A stretch of 64,000 bases of DNA, taken from the NCBI RefSeq assembly GCF_014201905.1, contig NZ_JACHFM010000003.1:248001-312000 (forward strand). Reading direction: 5' to 3'. The notes below the pieces were generated by a model. That model was given only the letters and a program-made list of their open reading frames with translations. It was not told the origin of the DNA and ran no database searches. The translations under genes were made by a program, and so were the position numbers. Each line of letters opens with the position of its first letter. The stretch's first letter is position 1. The DNA is from Amaricoccus macauensis. Its GTDB lineage: Bacteria; Pseudomonadota; Alphaproteobacteria; Rhodobacterales; Rhodobacteraceae. Positions 1 through 7,377 of this stretch are shown here, piece by piece.

Positions 1-174
1 AGCCAAGGGAACTGCCTGGCGGCTCAGGGCACGCGGTCGTGACGCGCTGTGGCGGGCAAAGCGGGGGAGTCGGGGGATCCTGCACTCGCAGGTTGGAACT
101 CACACGCAGGCAAGGCATTTCCCGGACGTGAACCTGCTGCTATGCTCGGCAGAGGGCGATGAAGGAACGCGTGC

Positions 175-1032
175 ATGGACTGGCGAGGGCGGCGTGAGAG
201 CTCGAACATCGAGGACCGGCGCGGCCGTGGTGGCGGCGGCATGGTCCGGGTCGGAGGCGCGGGAGGCATCGGCGTGCTCGCCGTCGTGCTCATCGGCATG
301 TTTTTCGGCGTCGACCTGACGCCGTTGCTCAATGGTGGTGGCGGCGGAACCCAGACCCAGACCCAGGCACCCGCGGGGCCGAACAGCATCGACGACCAGA
401 GCGAGCAGTTCGTGGCGGTGGTGCTGGCCGAGACCGAAGACGTCTGGGGCTCGATCTTCAAGGCGTCGAACCTGACGTATCACCAGCCGAGACTGGTGCT
501 CTTCTCCGGCGTCACCCGGTCGGGCTGTGGTGCGGCGCAGTCGGCGATGGGGCCGTTCTACTGCCCGCTCGACAAGACGGTCTATCTCGACACCGACTTC
601 TTCCGGGTGATGGAGCAGCAGCTCGGCTCGCGCGGCGAGTTCGCCCGGGCCTATGTGATCTCTCATGAGGTCGGCCATCACGTGCAGGACGAACTCGGCG
701 TGCTGGAGCAGACCAACAACATTCGCCAGCGGGCGAGCGAGGCGCAGTCGAACGCCATCTCGGTGCAGGTCGAGCTTCAGGCCGACTGCTACGCCGGGGT
801 CTGGGCCAATGCGGCCCGCGACCGCCTGAAGCTCACCGATGACGATATCCGCAGCGCGCTCGATACCGCGGCCCGCATCGGCGACGACGCGCTGCAGCAG
901 AAGAGCCAGGGGGTCGTGGTGCCCGACAGCTTCACCCACGGCTCCAGCGAGCAGCGTCAGCGCTGGTTCTACGAGGGCTACCGGAGCGGCAACCCGGACC
1001 AGTGCGACACCTTCAACGCCCAGAACCTCTGA
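175..1032 (+). CDS. ypfJ: YpfJ/KPN_02809-family neutral zinc metallopeptidase
   Basis: 285 aa. It has the family layout: a basic N-terminal cytoplasmic stretch (WRGRRESSNIEDRRG), one membrane segment at about residues 28-45, a Gly/Gln/Thr-rich linker, then a peptidase domain with the zinc motif HEVGHH at residues 164-169. The conserved FYCPLDKTVYLDTDFF stretch lies just before it. The start is supported by AAGGA about 8 nt upstream. It is probably a membrane-anchored metalloprotease of unknown substrate with its catalytic domain in the periplasm; family membership is clear, physiological role is not. The stop overlaps the start of the next small gene (ATGA), so the two are probably co-translated. 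Confidence 0.93.
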   Translation: MDWRGRRESSNIEDRRGRGGGGMVRVGGAGGIGVLAVVLIGMFFGVDLTPLLNGGGGGTQTQTQAPAGPNSIDDQSEQFVAVVLAETEDVWGSIFKASNLTYHQPRLVLFSGVTRSGCGAAQSAMGPFYCPLDKTVYLDTDFFRVMEQQLGSRGEFARAYVISHEVGHHVQDELGVLEQTNNIRQRASEAQSNAISVQVELQADCYAGVWANAARDRLKLTDDDIRSALDTAARIGDDALQQKSQGVVVPDSFTHGSSEQRQRWFYEGYRSGNPDQCDTFNAQNL

Positions 1033-1247
1033 TGGCTGACGTCGTGAACCTCCGAACCGCGCGCAAGCAGCGCGAGCGGGCCGAGGCGCGGCGAAAGGTG
1101 GCCGTGCGGACCGGAGACGAGACCGAGCGGGCAAAGGCGGAGGCGGCGCTGGACCGGCGGCGCTTCGACGGCCACCGCCGGGACCGGGACACCGGGTCCG
1201 GCGGTGATGAACCTCGCGATGGTGGCGGCGGGCAGGGCGAGGGCTGA
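1032..1247 (+). CDS. DUF4169 family small basic protein
   Basis: 71 aa, beginning MADVVNLRTARKQRERAEA, which is the DUF4169 signature (a short Arg/Lys/Glu-rich helix). The start is fixed by the 4-bp ATGA overlap with the zinc peptidase stop; a longer frame opening at 1002 would lie inside that gene. No catalytic residues are visible. In alphaproteobacteria this family commonly precedes a ribbon-helix-helix protein, as it does here. The function is unknown; the composition fits a nucleic-acid-associated helix. Confidence 0.8.
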   Translation: MADVVNLRTARKQRERAEARRKVAVRTGDETERAKAEAALDRRRFDGHRRDRDTGSGGDEPRDGGGGQGEG

Positions 1248-1253
1248 CCCGTC

Positions 1254-1475
1254 GTGCGTCCGGAAAAGCACTCGCTCACCCTGCGCGGCCACCGGACTTC
1301 GGTGTCGCTCGAGCCGGAGTTCTGGCGGGCGTTTCGGGCGCTCGCTGCGGCGGAGGGGCGTGGGCTGAACGAACTTGCTGCCGAGATAGACGAAGCGCGG
1401 GGCGCAGACCGCGGGCTCGCCTCGGCGATCCGGGTCCACGTGCTTGAACGTCTGACCGCGCGCATGGCGGACTGA
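1254..1475 (+). CDS. ribbon-helix-helix domain protein
   Basis: 73 aa with a GTG start 6 nt after the DUF4169 stop. The sequence HSLTLRGHRTSVSLEPEF followed by FWRAFRALAAAEGRGLNEL fits an RHH_4 fold: a beta strand followed by two helices, as in Arc/MetJ-type DNA-binding proteins. It probably forms a dimeric DNA binder with its two upstream neighbours in one operon. No target is known. It ends 15 nt before the convergent suhB gene. Confidence 0.82.
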   Translation: MRPEKHSLTLRGHRTSVSLEPEFWRAFRALAAAEGRGLNELAAEIDEARGADRGLASAIRVHVLERLTARMAD

Positions 1476-1479
1476 CGGG

Positions 1480-1500
1480 GCGACGCCTCTCAGGCGTCGC
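1480..1500. terminator. hairpin between convergent genes
   Basis: A 9-bp perfect inverted repeat, GCGACGCCT (1480-1488) and AGGCGTCGC (1492-1500), with a 3-nt loop. It spans the stop codon of suhB just past the ribbon-helix-helix gene. There is no T-tract, so it may act as an RNA-end-protecting or weak bidirectional terminator hairpin. Confidence 0.45.
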
Positions 1501-2284
1501 GCAGGATCGAACGCAGGCTGTCGTAGACGTTGGCGTTCGCAGCGACGACGGAGCGGTCGTTGAAAATGTGTTCGTCCTCACCGATGCCGCCGGCGAAACC
1601 ACCGGCCTCGCGGACGAGGAGCAAGCCCGCCGCCACGTCCCAGGGCTGAAGGCCGCGCTCCCAGTAGCCGTCGAGACGCCCGGCGGCGACGTAGGCGAGA
1701 TCGAGCGACGCGGCACCCCAGCGGCGGATGCCGGCGGTCCGGGGCGCAAGTGCGGCGATCGCCCGAAGGGTGCGCGGAAGCTCCGGGTTGCCGCCGAAGG
1801 GGACACCCGTCGCGAAGATCATCTCCAGCATGTCGCGGCGACCGGAGACGCGGATGCGCTGGTCGTTCATCCAGGCGCCCGCGCCCTTCTCGGCAACGAA
1901 CATCTCGTCCTTGGCCGGATCATAGACCACGGCGGCGACGATCTCGCCCTTGTACTCCAGCCCGATCGAGACCGCCCAGTGCGGCAGGCCGTGGAGGAAG
2001 TTGGTGGTGCCGTCGAGCGGGTCGATGATCCAGCGCCGGGTGGGATCGGCGCCCTTGATCTCGGCGTTGCCTTCCTCCGCAAGCCAGCCGTAGTTCGGGC
2101 GAGCCTCCAGAAGCTCTTCCTTCAGCACCTGCTGCGCGCGAAGGTCGGCGCGGCTCACGAAATCGCCCGGCCCCTTTGAGGAGACCTGAAGCTGTTCGAC
2201 CTCGCCGAAGTCGCGCAGCAGGCCGCGCGCGGCGCGGCGAGCGGCCTTGATCATGATGTTGATATTCGCGGAGGCGGTGGCCAT
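1490..2284 (-). CDS. suhB: inositol monophosphatase family protein (SuhB-like)
   Basis: 264 aa, the normal length for the family. The metal-binding signatures are intact: AEEGN at residues 69-73, WIIDPLDGTTNFLHG starting at residue 85, and WDVAAGLLLVREAGG near residue 213. Enzymes of this family hydrolyse inositol-1-phosphate and related sugar phosphates using Mg2+; in proteobacteria SuhB also joins rRNA antitermination complexes. The substrate here cannot be told from sequence. It is convergent with the small ribbon-helix-helix gene. Confidence 0.93.
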   Translation of the reverse strand: MATASANINIMIKAARRAARGLLRDFGEVEQLQVSSKGPGDFVSRADLRAQQVLKEELLEARPNYGWLAEEGNAEIKGADPTRRWIIDPLDGTTNFLHGLPHWAVSIGLEYKGEIVAAVVYDPAKDEMFVAEKGAGAWMNDQRIRVSGRRDMLEMIFATGVPFGGNPELPRTLRAIAALAPRTAGIRRWGAASLDLAYVAAGRLDGYWERGLQPWDVAAGLLLVREAGGFAGGIGEDEHIFNDRSVVAANANVYDSLRSILRDA

Positions 2285-2352
2285 GGGCAGCAGGCTCGGA
2301 TGTTCGGGAGGGACGGGGCCTTATGGCCGCTTCGCTCCGGGTCGGCAAGGCC

Positions 2353-2628
2353 TCAGCGATTGACCACGTAGCCGTAGAAGCTGTCGAGCAGCGGATACTC
2401 GCCCCTGTCGATCACCCCGTCGCCGTTCGAGTCGGCCTTCAGGTACTGCACCTCCATCAACTGCGGCATGACGCGGCTGGCTTCCTCGTAGGTCACGATA
2501 CCGTCGTGGTTGCGGTCGGCGCGCGAGATCGGGATCTTTGCCGCGGCAGGACTGGCGATGGCGACGATGGCCGCCACGAGGGCGGTGGCAAGGGACGCGA
2601 CGAGCCCGAGCGGGGCGAGGGTCTTCAT
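2353..2628 (-). CDS. secreted EF-hand calcium-binding protein
   Basis: 91 aa. An N-terminal signal peptide (MKTLAPLGLVASLATALVAA, probable cleavage after PAAA) is followed by two EF-hand loops, DRNHDGIVTYEE and DSNGDGVIDRGE, each with the spaced acidic Ca2+ ligands and final Glu. It is probably a periplasmic calcium-binding protein. Its ATG overlaps the stop of the upstream EEP-family gene by 4 bp, so the two are translationally coupled. The specific role is unknown. Confidence 0.85.
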   Translation of the reverse strand: MKTLAPLGLVASLATALVAAIVAIASPAAAKIPISRADRNHDGIVTYEEASRVMPQLMEVQYLKADSNGDGVIDRGEYPLLDSFYGYVVNR

Positions 2629-3452
2629 GGGTGTGGGCTTTCTTCGTTGCGACTCCGGGGAAACAGCCGATGCCGCGTGGGAAGGGCCGAGAGCGGGCTT
2701 CCCACGGATGCGGGCGGCTTCGCGGCGACAGGCGTCCCGGAGAGGTTGACGAGCGCCTTGACCGGCAGGTGATCGGACGCCATGCGGGCGAGCGGAGAGC
2801 CGTGCGCCGTGAAGTCCTCGACGAGGGCGGAGGGCAGCACGAACACCCGGTCAAGCGCCAGCACCGGGAAGTAGGCGGGGAAACTCGGGACGCCGGGGCC
2901 GAGCGGCCCGAAGACCGTCTGAGTGTGCACGAGCGACGATCGTCCCTGCCGCCGCCACTCGTTGAGATCGCCCATGAAGACCACCGGGCGGTCGGTCGCG
3001 CCGCGGGCGTGCTGGAGCAGCGCCTCGATCTGGAGCAGGCGGGACTGGCGCAAGAGCCCGAGGTGCGCGGCGACGACCCGAACCGGTCCCGCCGCGAGGT
3101 CGAGATCGACGACGAGAGCGCCGCGGGGCTCAAGCCCGGGCAGGCGGATCTGGTGCAGGTCGCGCACCAGCCCCTCCCGGACAAGCACGAGGTTGCCGTG
3201 CCAGCCGTGGCCGGCGCGGCCATTTTCGACCGGCACGGGAACGAGACCGGTGTCGCGGTACAGCCGGTCAAGGTCGAGGAGCGCGCTCCGATCGCCGAAG
3301 CGTCTGTCGGCTTCCTGGAGCGCGATCACGTCGGGGGCGATCTCGGTGATGACGCGGATGATCCGATCGGGATCGAACTTGCGGTCGACGCCCACGCATT
3401 TGTGGATGTTGTAGGAGGCAAAAAGCGTCGGGGTCGGGCCGCGGTCGTTCAT
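2625..3452 (-). CDS. endonuclease/exonuclease/phosphatase family protein
   Basis: 275 aa from the ATG at 3452 (MNDRGPTPTL). The frame runs upstream to 3506, but the added residues do not resemble the family. Motifs of the EEP (DNase I/AP endonuclease/phosphodiesterase) fold are present: SYNIHKCVG near residue 13, LQEADRRFGD with the metal-binding Glu47, MGDLNEWRR, and MASDHLPV containing the C-terminal Asp-His pair. Members hydrolyse phosphodiester or phosphomonoester bonds in DNA, lipids or inositol phosphates; no secretion signal is visible. It is coupled to the EF-hand gene. Confidence 0.85.
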   Translation of the reverse strand: MNDRGPTPTLFASYNIHKCVGVDRKFDPDRIIRVITEIAPDVIALQEADRRFGDRSALLDLDRLYRDTGLVPVPVENGRAGHGWHGNLVLVREGLVRDLHQIRLPGLEPRGALVVDLDLAAGPVRVVAAHLGLLRQSRLLQIEALLQHARGATDRPVVFMGDLNEWRRQGRSSLVHTQTVFGPLGPGVPSFPAYFPVLALDRVFVLPSALVEDFTAHGSPLARMASDHLPVKALVNLSGTPVAAKPPASVGSPLSALPTRHRLFPRSRNEESPHP

Positions 3453-3605
3453 GTGGGTCTCGTGCATCGCTTCCGCATCTGGCCGAATCCGCGGGGCGAA
3501 GTCCACCCCGCCGCCCCGGGTTCCGTCACTGGAACGCCACAGGCTCGCAAATCGTTGATCGCCGCAGTGAACGACGGTGGGCGTCGTTCCAGCGTGGAGA
3601 GTGGC

Positions 3606-3893
3606 ATGGATCCAAACGCAGCAGCGACGGCTGGGATGAGCACCGCGACCGCCATCCTCGTCATGATCGTGATCGGCGCCATTGCCGGCTGGCTCGCCGG
3701 AGTGATCGTCAAGGGCGGTGGCTACGGCCTCGTCGGCGACATCATTATCGGCATTCTGGGCGCGGTGATCGGCGGCTGGATCTTCCGGGCGCTCGGCATC
3801 ACCATGGGCGGCGGCATACTGGGAGCCATCGTGGCCGCCGTGATCGGGGCAGTGATCCTGCTCCTGATCATACGGGCATTGAAACGCGCCTGA
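3606..3893 (+). CDS. GlsB/YeaQ/YmgE family stress response membrane protein
   Basis: 95 aa from ATG 3606; an alternative ATG lies at 3636 (MSTATAILV). The protein is almost entirely hydrophobic, with three membrane helices and the family pattern GAIAGWLAGVIVKGGGYG, then DIIIGILGAVIGGWIF, then a third helix. These transglycosylase-associated proteins are small inner-membrane proteins induced by general stress in enterobacteria, but their biochemical activity is not established. The gene stands alone and ends at a strong hairpin. Confidence 0.9.
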   Translation: MDPNAAATAGMSTATAILVMIVIGAIAGWLAGVIVKGGGYGLVGDIIIGILGAVIGGWIFRALGITMGGGILGAIVAAVIGAVILLLIIRALKRA

Positions 3894-3905
3894 CCGAACG
3901 ACGCG

Positions 3906-3931
3906 AAGGGGCCGGCGATCACCGGCCCCTT
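3906..3931. terminator. bidirectional terminator hairpin
   Basis: AAGGGGCCGG (3906-3915) pairs perfectly with CCGGCCCCTT (3922-3931) around a 6-nt loop. It lies between the convergent GlsB-like and decarboxylase genes and is followed on the + strand by a short T-run (GGTTTTC). Confidence 0.7.
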
Positions 3932-3938
3932 CCGGTTT

Positions 3939-5141
3939 TCAGTTGACGAAGACCGCGGCGAGCGGCGGGAAGCCGTTGAAGCCGACCGAGCTGTAGCTCG
4001 AGGTATAGGCGCCGGTGCAGAGGATCCGGATCTTGTCGCCGGCCTCGATGTCGAGGGGCAGCTGGACCGGGCGCTTCTCGTAGAGCACGTCGGCGGAGTC
4101 GCAGGACGGGCCGGCGAGGATGCAGGAACCGGTCTCCGCGTCGTCGTGCCGGGTCTCGAACTGGTAGCGGATCGCCTCGTCCATGGTCTCGGCGAGGCCG
4201 GAGAACTTGCCGATGTCAAGGAAGACCCAGCGGGCGAGGTCGTCCTGGTCCTTGCGCGCCACGAGCAGCACCTCGGCAATGATGACGCCCGCCTCGGCCA
4301 CGAGGCCGCGGCCCGGCTCGGCCATGACGTGCACGTCAGTGCCGAAGCGGTGGCGCACCATGCGCATCACCTCGGCCGCATACGCCTCGGTGCGGAGCAT
4401 CGGCTCACCATAGAACGCCGGGAAACCGCCGCCGATGTTGAGGATGCGAAGCGCGTGGCCGGCCTCGGCCGCCTCGGTCCAGAGGATGTGCGCCGCGTCG
4501 AGGGCGGAGGCCCACATGCGCGGCTCGCGCACCTGGCTGCCCGGGTGAAACGAGATGCCGGCAACGTCAAGGCCGAGATAGCGGCCGAGATCCATGAGGC
4601 GCAGTGCCTCGCGGCGCGAGCAGCCGAACTTGCGGCTGAGCGGCCAGTCGGCCTCCGAGGCCTCCACCAGCATGCGGATGATGACGCGGCAGCCCGGCGC
4701 GTGCTCGGCGAGCTTGTAGAGCTCTTCCTCGGCATCGACGGCGAACTGCTCGACACCGGCGGCGAAGGCGTGGGCGATGTCGGAGGCACGCTTGATGGTG
4801 TTGCCAAAGGCGATGTGATCGGCCGGGATGCCGAGCGAGAGGCACAGGTCGATCTCGCCACGCGAGGCGCAGTCGAAGCGGCCGCCCTCGGCGGCAACGG
4901 CGGCGATCACCTCGGGAGCCGGGTTCGCCTTCACCGCGTAGTGGATGCTCGCGGTGGCGAGGCCGGTGTCGAGGGCGCGGTACTTGGCGCGGAGCATGTC
5001 GAGATCGAACACCACCGTCGGGCGATCGAAATCGGTCGCGCGGATGTACGCATCCTGCGCGGCGGAAACCGCCGAAACGGTCGGGTGATTGTCGGCAAAG
5101 AGTCGTGCGGGCTTGCCCGCAAAAGCGGCAGCGTGTCGCAT
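3939..5141 (-). CDS. type III PLP-dependent decarboxylase, ornithine decarboxylase-like
   Basis: 400 aa, alanine-racemase/ornithine-decarboxylase fold. The PLP lysine is K71 in IHYAVKANPAPEV. HPGSQ and the glycine loop LNIGGGFPAFYGE bind phosphate. GPSCDSADVLYEK (Cys347-Asp348) matches the cross-subunit catalytic Cys-Asp of ornithine decarboxylases, and the tail AYTSSYSSVGFNGF is typical. The likely reaction is ornithine (or lysine) to putrescine (or cadaverine). Three in-frame ATGs occur at 5153, 5147 and 5141; only the last has GGAG six bases upstream, so 5141 is chosen. A long structured leader precedes it. Confidence 0.9.
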   Translation of the reverse strand: MRHAAAFAGKPARLFADNHPTVSAVSAAQDAYIRATDFDRPTVVFDLDMLRAKYRALDTGLATASIHYAVKANPAPEVIAAVAAEGGRFDCASRGEIDLCLSLGIPADHIAFGNTIKRASDIAHAFAAGVEQFAVDAEEELYKLAEHAPGCRVIIRMLVEASEADWPLSRKFGCSRREALRLMDLGRYLGLDVAGISFHPGSQVREPRMWASALDAAHILWTEAAEAGHALRILNIGGGFPAFYGEPMLRTEAYAAEVMRMVRHRFGTDVHVMAEPGRGLVAEAGVIIAEVLLVARKDQDDLARWVFLDIGKFSGLAETMDEAIRYQFETRHDDAETGSCILAGPSCDSADVLYEKRPVQLPLDIEAGDKIRILCTGAYTSSYSSVGFNGFPPLAAVFVN

Positions 5142-5153
5142 GCGCATCTCCAT

Positions 5154-5340
5154 CAGTCCCGGGGGATTTCAACCCCGGAGTTCCCAAAAGAGACGTTACC
5201 GTCGCTACGTGAGTTCTCCCACTTCGGGAACTTACAGAGGCGCGTGCGTTGGCGTCGTAGGGCGCATATGAGGCCAGCGACCGTCGCAATCAAGCGTAAA
5301 TCGGGACTGGGGCCGCATTTTTTCGCGACCGTGGCCTCAT
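5154..5340 (-). promoter_or_regulatory. structured leader of the ornithine decarboxylase gene (candidate speF-type RNA)
   Basis: Three pairing elements lie upstream of the decarboxylase; coordinates are + strand. A closing stem of nine perfect pairs is formed by 5268-5276 with 5332-5340. A second element at 5226-5232 can pair either with 5212-5220 (one bulge) or perfectly with 5179-5185, so these two pairings exclude each other. A 6-bp GC hairpin, 5159-5164 with 5173-5178, lies just before the ribosome binding site. Alphaproteobacterial ornithine decarboxylase genes are known to carry a conserved speF leader RNA; assignment to that family is inference. Confidence 0.5.
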
Positions 5341-5601
5341 AGGGGCCGAGAGTGTGAAACTTCCGTTAAATCATAACGATAATCAGCGGCATTGACCTCT
5401 TTCCGGCGAGGTTTGCGAGGCAGCCACTCGAATCGGTGGCTGGTTCTGGCAATGGGCCGATGCGCATGGGCACGGTGAAGGAACTCGGGTGCCGGGCGAG
5501 GCGGTTCCGGCTTCATCGGGCAGGATTGCCCTGATTTCGCGTTGCCGCTCGCCCGGTCAGATGGAAAGGTCCGCTCAAAGCCGACAGTGGAGGAGGACGG
5601 G
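5341..5601. other. intergenic region between divergent genes
   Basis: About 260 bases separate the decarboxylase leader from the ThDP enzyme start. An AT-richer patch at 5366-5386 (TTAAATCATAACGATAATC) is the most promoter-like part and could serve the leftward transcript. I see no coding signal here. Confidence 0.4.
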
Positions 5602-7266
5602 ATGCGCAACGGTGGGCAGATCTTGGTGGAGAGCCTGGTGGCGCTCGGAGCGCGCAAGGGGTTCGGCGTGCCGGGCGAGAGCTACCTTGCGGTGCTCGAC
5701 GCGCTCCACGACGCGACGGGGCGCCTCGACTTCGTGCTCTGCCGGAACGAGGGGGGTGCGGCCTTCATGGCGGCGGCCTGGGGGAAGCTGACGGGCGAGC
5801 CCGGGCTCTGCTTCGTGACGCGGGGGCCGGGGGTCACCAACGCGTCGATCGGCATTCATACCGCCATGCAGGACAGCGTGCCGATGCTGGTCTTCGTCGG
5901 GCAGGTCGGCACCGACATGCGCGGTCGCGAGGCATTCCAGGAAATCGACTACCGGGCGGTCTTCGGGACGATGGCCAAGTGGGCGGTCGAGATCGACGAC
6001 GTGCGGCGCATCCCGGAGATCCTCGCGCGCGCCTGGACGACGGCCCTCACGGGGCGCCCGGGGCCGGTGGTCGTGGCGCTGCCCGAGGACATGCTGACGA
6101 GCCTGACGGACGCGGCGCCGCTTGTCGGCCCGTCGCGGGTGATGGAGCCGGCGCCGTCGGCGGAGGCGGCGGAGGCGGCACTCGGGATCCTGACCGGGGC
6201 GCGGGCGCCTCTGATCCTGATCGGCGGGTCGAACTGGAGCGCGGCCGGGGCGGCGGCGCTTCAGGGGTTCGCGGAGGCGTCGGATATCCCGGTGGTGGCG
6301 GTGTTCCGTTTCTCGGATCAGATCGACAACTTCTCGCCGGTGTTCTGCGGCGAGGCGGGCGTGGGGATGCTGCCGCACGTGAAACGGCTGATCTCGGACG
6401 CCGACGTGATCCTCGCCATCAACGTTCGCTTCGGGGAGATGACGACCGATGGCTATACGCTGCTCGACGTGCCGGTGCCGCGGCAGGCGATCATCCATGT
6501 CCATGCCTCGGACCGGGAGATTGGAAAGATTTACCAGCCTGTGCTCGGGATACAGGCCGGACCGAACGCCTTCGCCGCGGCGCTCCGGCCGGTGCAGGGC
6601 GGCTGGGCCGACTGGCGGGCAAGCGGGCGGGCTGAATGGGAGGCGAGCTTCGACGCCCCGGCGCAGCCGTCTCCGGTCGACATGGTGGCGGTGTCGGCGC
6701 ATCTGAGGGACCTCCTGCCCGACGACGTCATCCTGACGAACGGGGCGGGGAACTTCACCGTCTGGCCGAACAAGTTCTTCAGGTTCGGCCCCGCGGCGCG
6801 GCTGCTCGCGCCACAGTCGGGGGCAATGGGTTACGGACTGCCGGCGGCGGTGGCGGCGAAGGTGGCGCACCCCGACCGGGTGGTTGTGTGTTTCGCCGGG
6901 GACGGCGATTTCCAGATGACCTGCCAGGAACTCGGGACCGCGATGCAGGCGGGCGCGCAGCCGATCGTCCTGATCGTGAACAACGGCATCTACGGCACGA
7001 TCCGGGCGCATCAGGAGCGGAATTATCCCGGGCGGGTGTCCGGGACGACGATGCAGAACCCGGATTTCGCCATGCTCGCCCGGGCCTATGGCTTCCATGC
7101 GGAGCGGGTGGAGCGGACCGAGGATTTCCCGGCGGCCTTCGGACGGGCGCTCGAGTCGAAGACCGGGGCGGTGCTCGACCTGGTGGTCTCGCCCGAGGCG
7201 CTGACCCCGCGCCAGACCCTGAGCCAGATGCGCGAGGCGGCGTTGAAGGCGAAGGCACTGGCGTGA
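5602..7266 (+). CDS. thiamine diphosphate-dependent enzyme, acetolactate synthase large-subunit-like
   Basis: 554 aa, with GGAGGA just upstream of ATG 5602. The three-domain ThDP architecture is complete: an N-terminal PYR domain with the catalytic glutamate E50 in CRNEGGAAFMAAAWGKL, a central domain with LILIGGSNWSAAG, and a C-terminal PP domain with the ThDP/Mg motif GDGDFQMTCQELGTA ending in NN. Family members include acetolactate synthase, glyoxylate carboligase, benzoylformate decarboxylase and sulfoacetaldehyde acetyltransferase. No small regulatory subunit is next to it, so a catabolic 2-oxoacid carboligase or decarboxylase is as likely as biosynthetic IlvB. Confidence 0.85.
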   Translation: MRNGGQILVESLVALGARKGFGVPGESYLAVLDALHDATGRLDFVLCRNEGGAAFMAAAWGKLTGEPGLCFVTRGPGVTNASIGIHTAMQDSVPMLVFVGQVGTDMRGREAFQEIDYRAVFGTMAKWAVEIDDVRRIPEILARAWTTALTGRPGPVVVALPEDMLTSLTDAAPLVGPSRVMEPAPSAEAAEAALGILTGARAPLILIGGSNWSAAGAAALQGFAEASDIPVVAVFRFSDQIDNFSPVFCGEAGVGMLPHVKRLISDADVILAINVRFGEMTTDGYTLLDVPVPRQAIIHVHASDREIGKIYQPVLGIQAGPNAFAAALRPVQGGWADWRASGRAEWEASFDAPAQPSPVDMVAVSAHLRDLLPDDVILTNGAGNFTVWPNKFFRFGPAARLLAPQSGAMGYGLPAAVAAKVAHPDRVVVCFAGDGDFQMTCQELGTAMQAGAQPIVLIVNNGIYGTIRAHQERNYPGRVSGTTMQNPDFAMLARAYGFHAERVERTEDFPAAFGRALESKTGAVLDLVVSPEALTPRQTLSQMREAALKAKALA

Positions 7267-7291
7267 AATCCGCGATGCACGCCACACGCCT

Positions 7292-7309
7292 GGGCCGCAT
7301 GTGCGGCCC
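7292..7309. terminator. inverted repeat between convergent genes
   Basis: GGGCCGCA (7292-7299) and TGCGGCCC (7302-7309) are perfect inverted arms separated by two bases. They lie between the ThDP enzyme and multicopper oxidase stop codons. There is no T-tract. Confidence 0.4.
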
Positions 7310-7377
7310 CGATGCGGAGCTGGTTGCCCTGCGGAACGGTCACATCGACCGAGACCGTTCCGGTTCCGGCAAATCGC

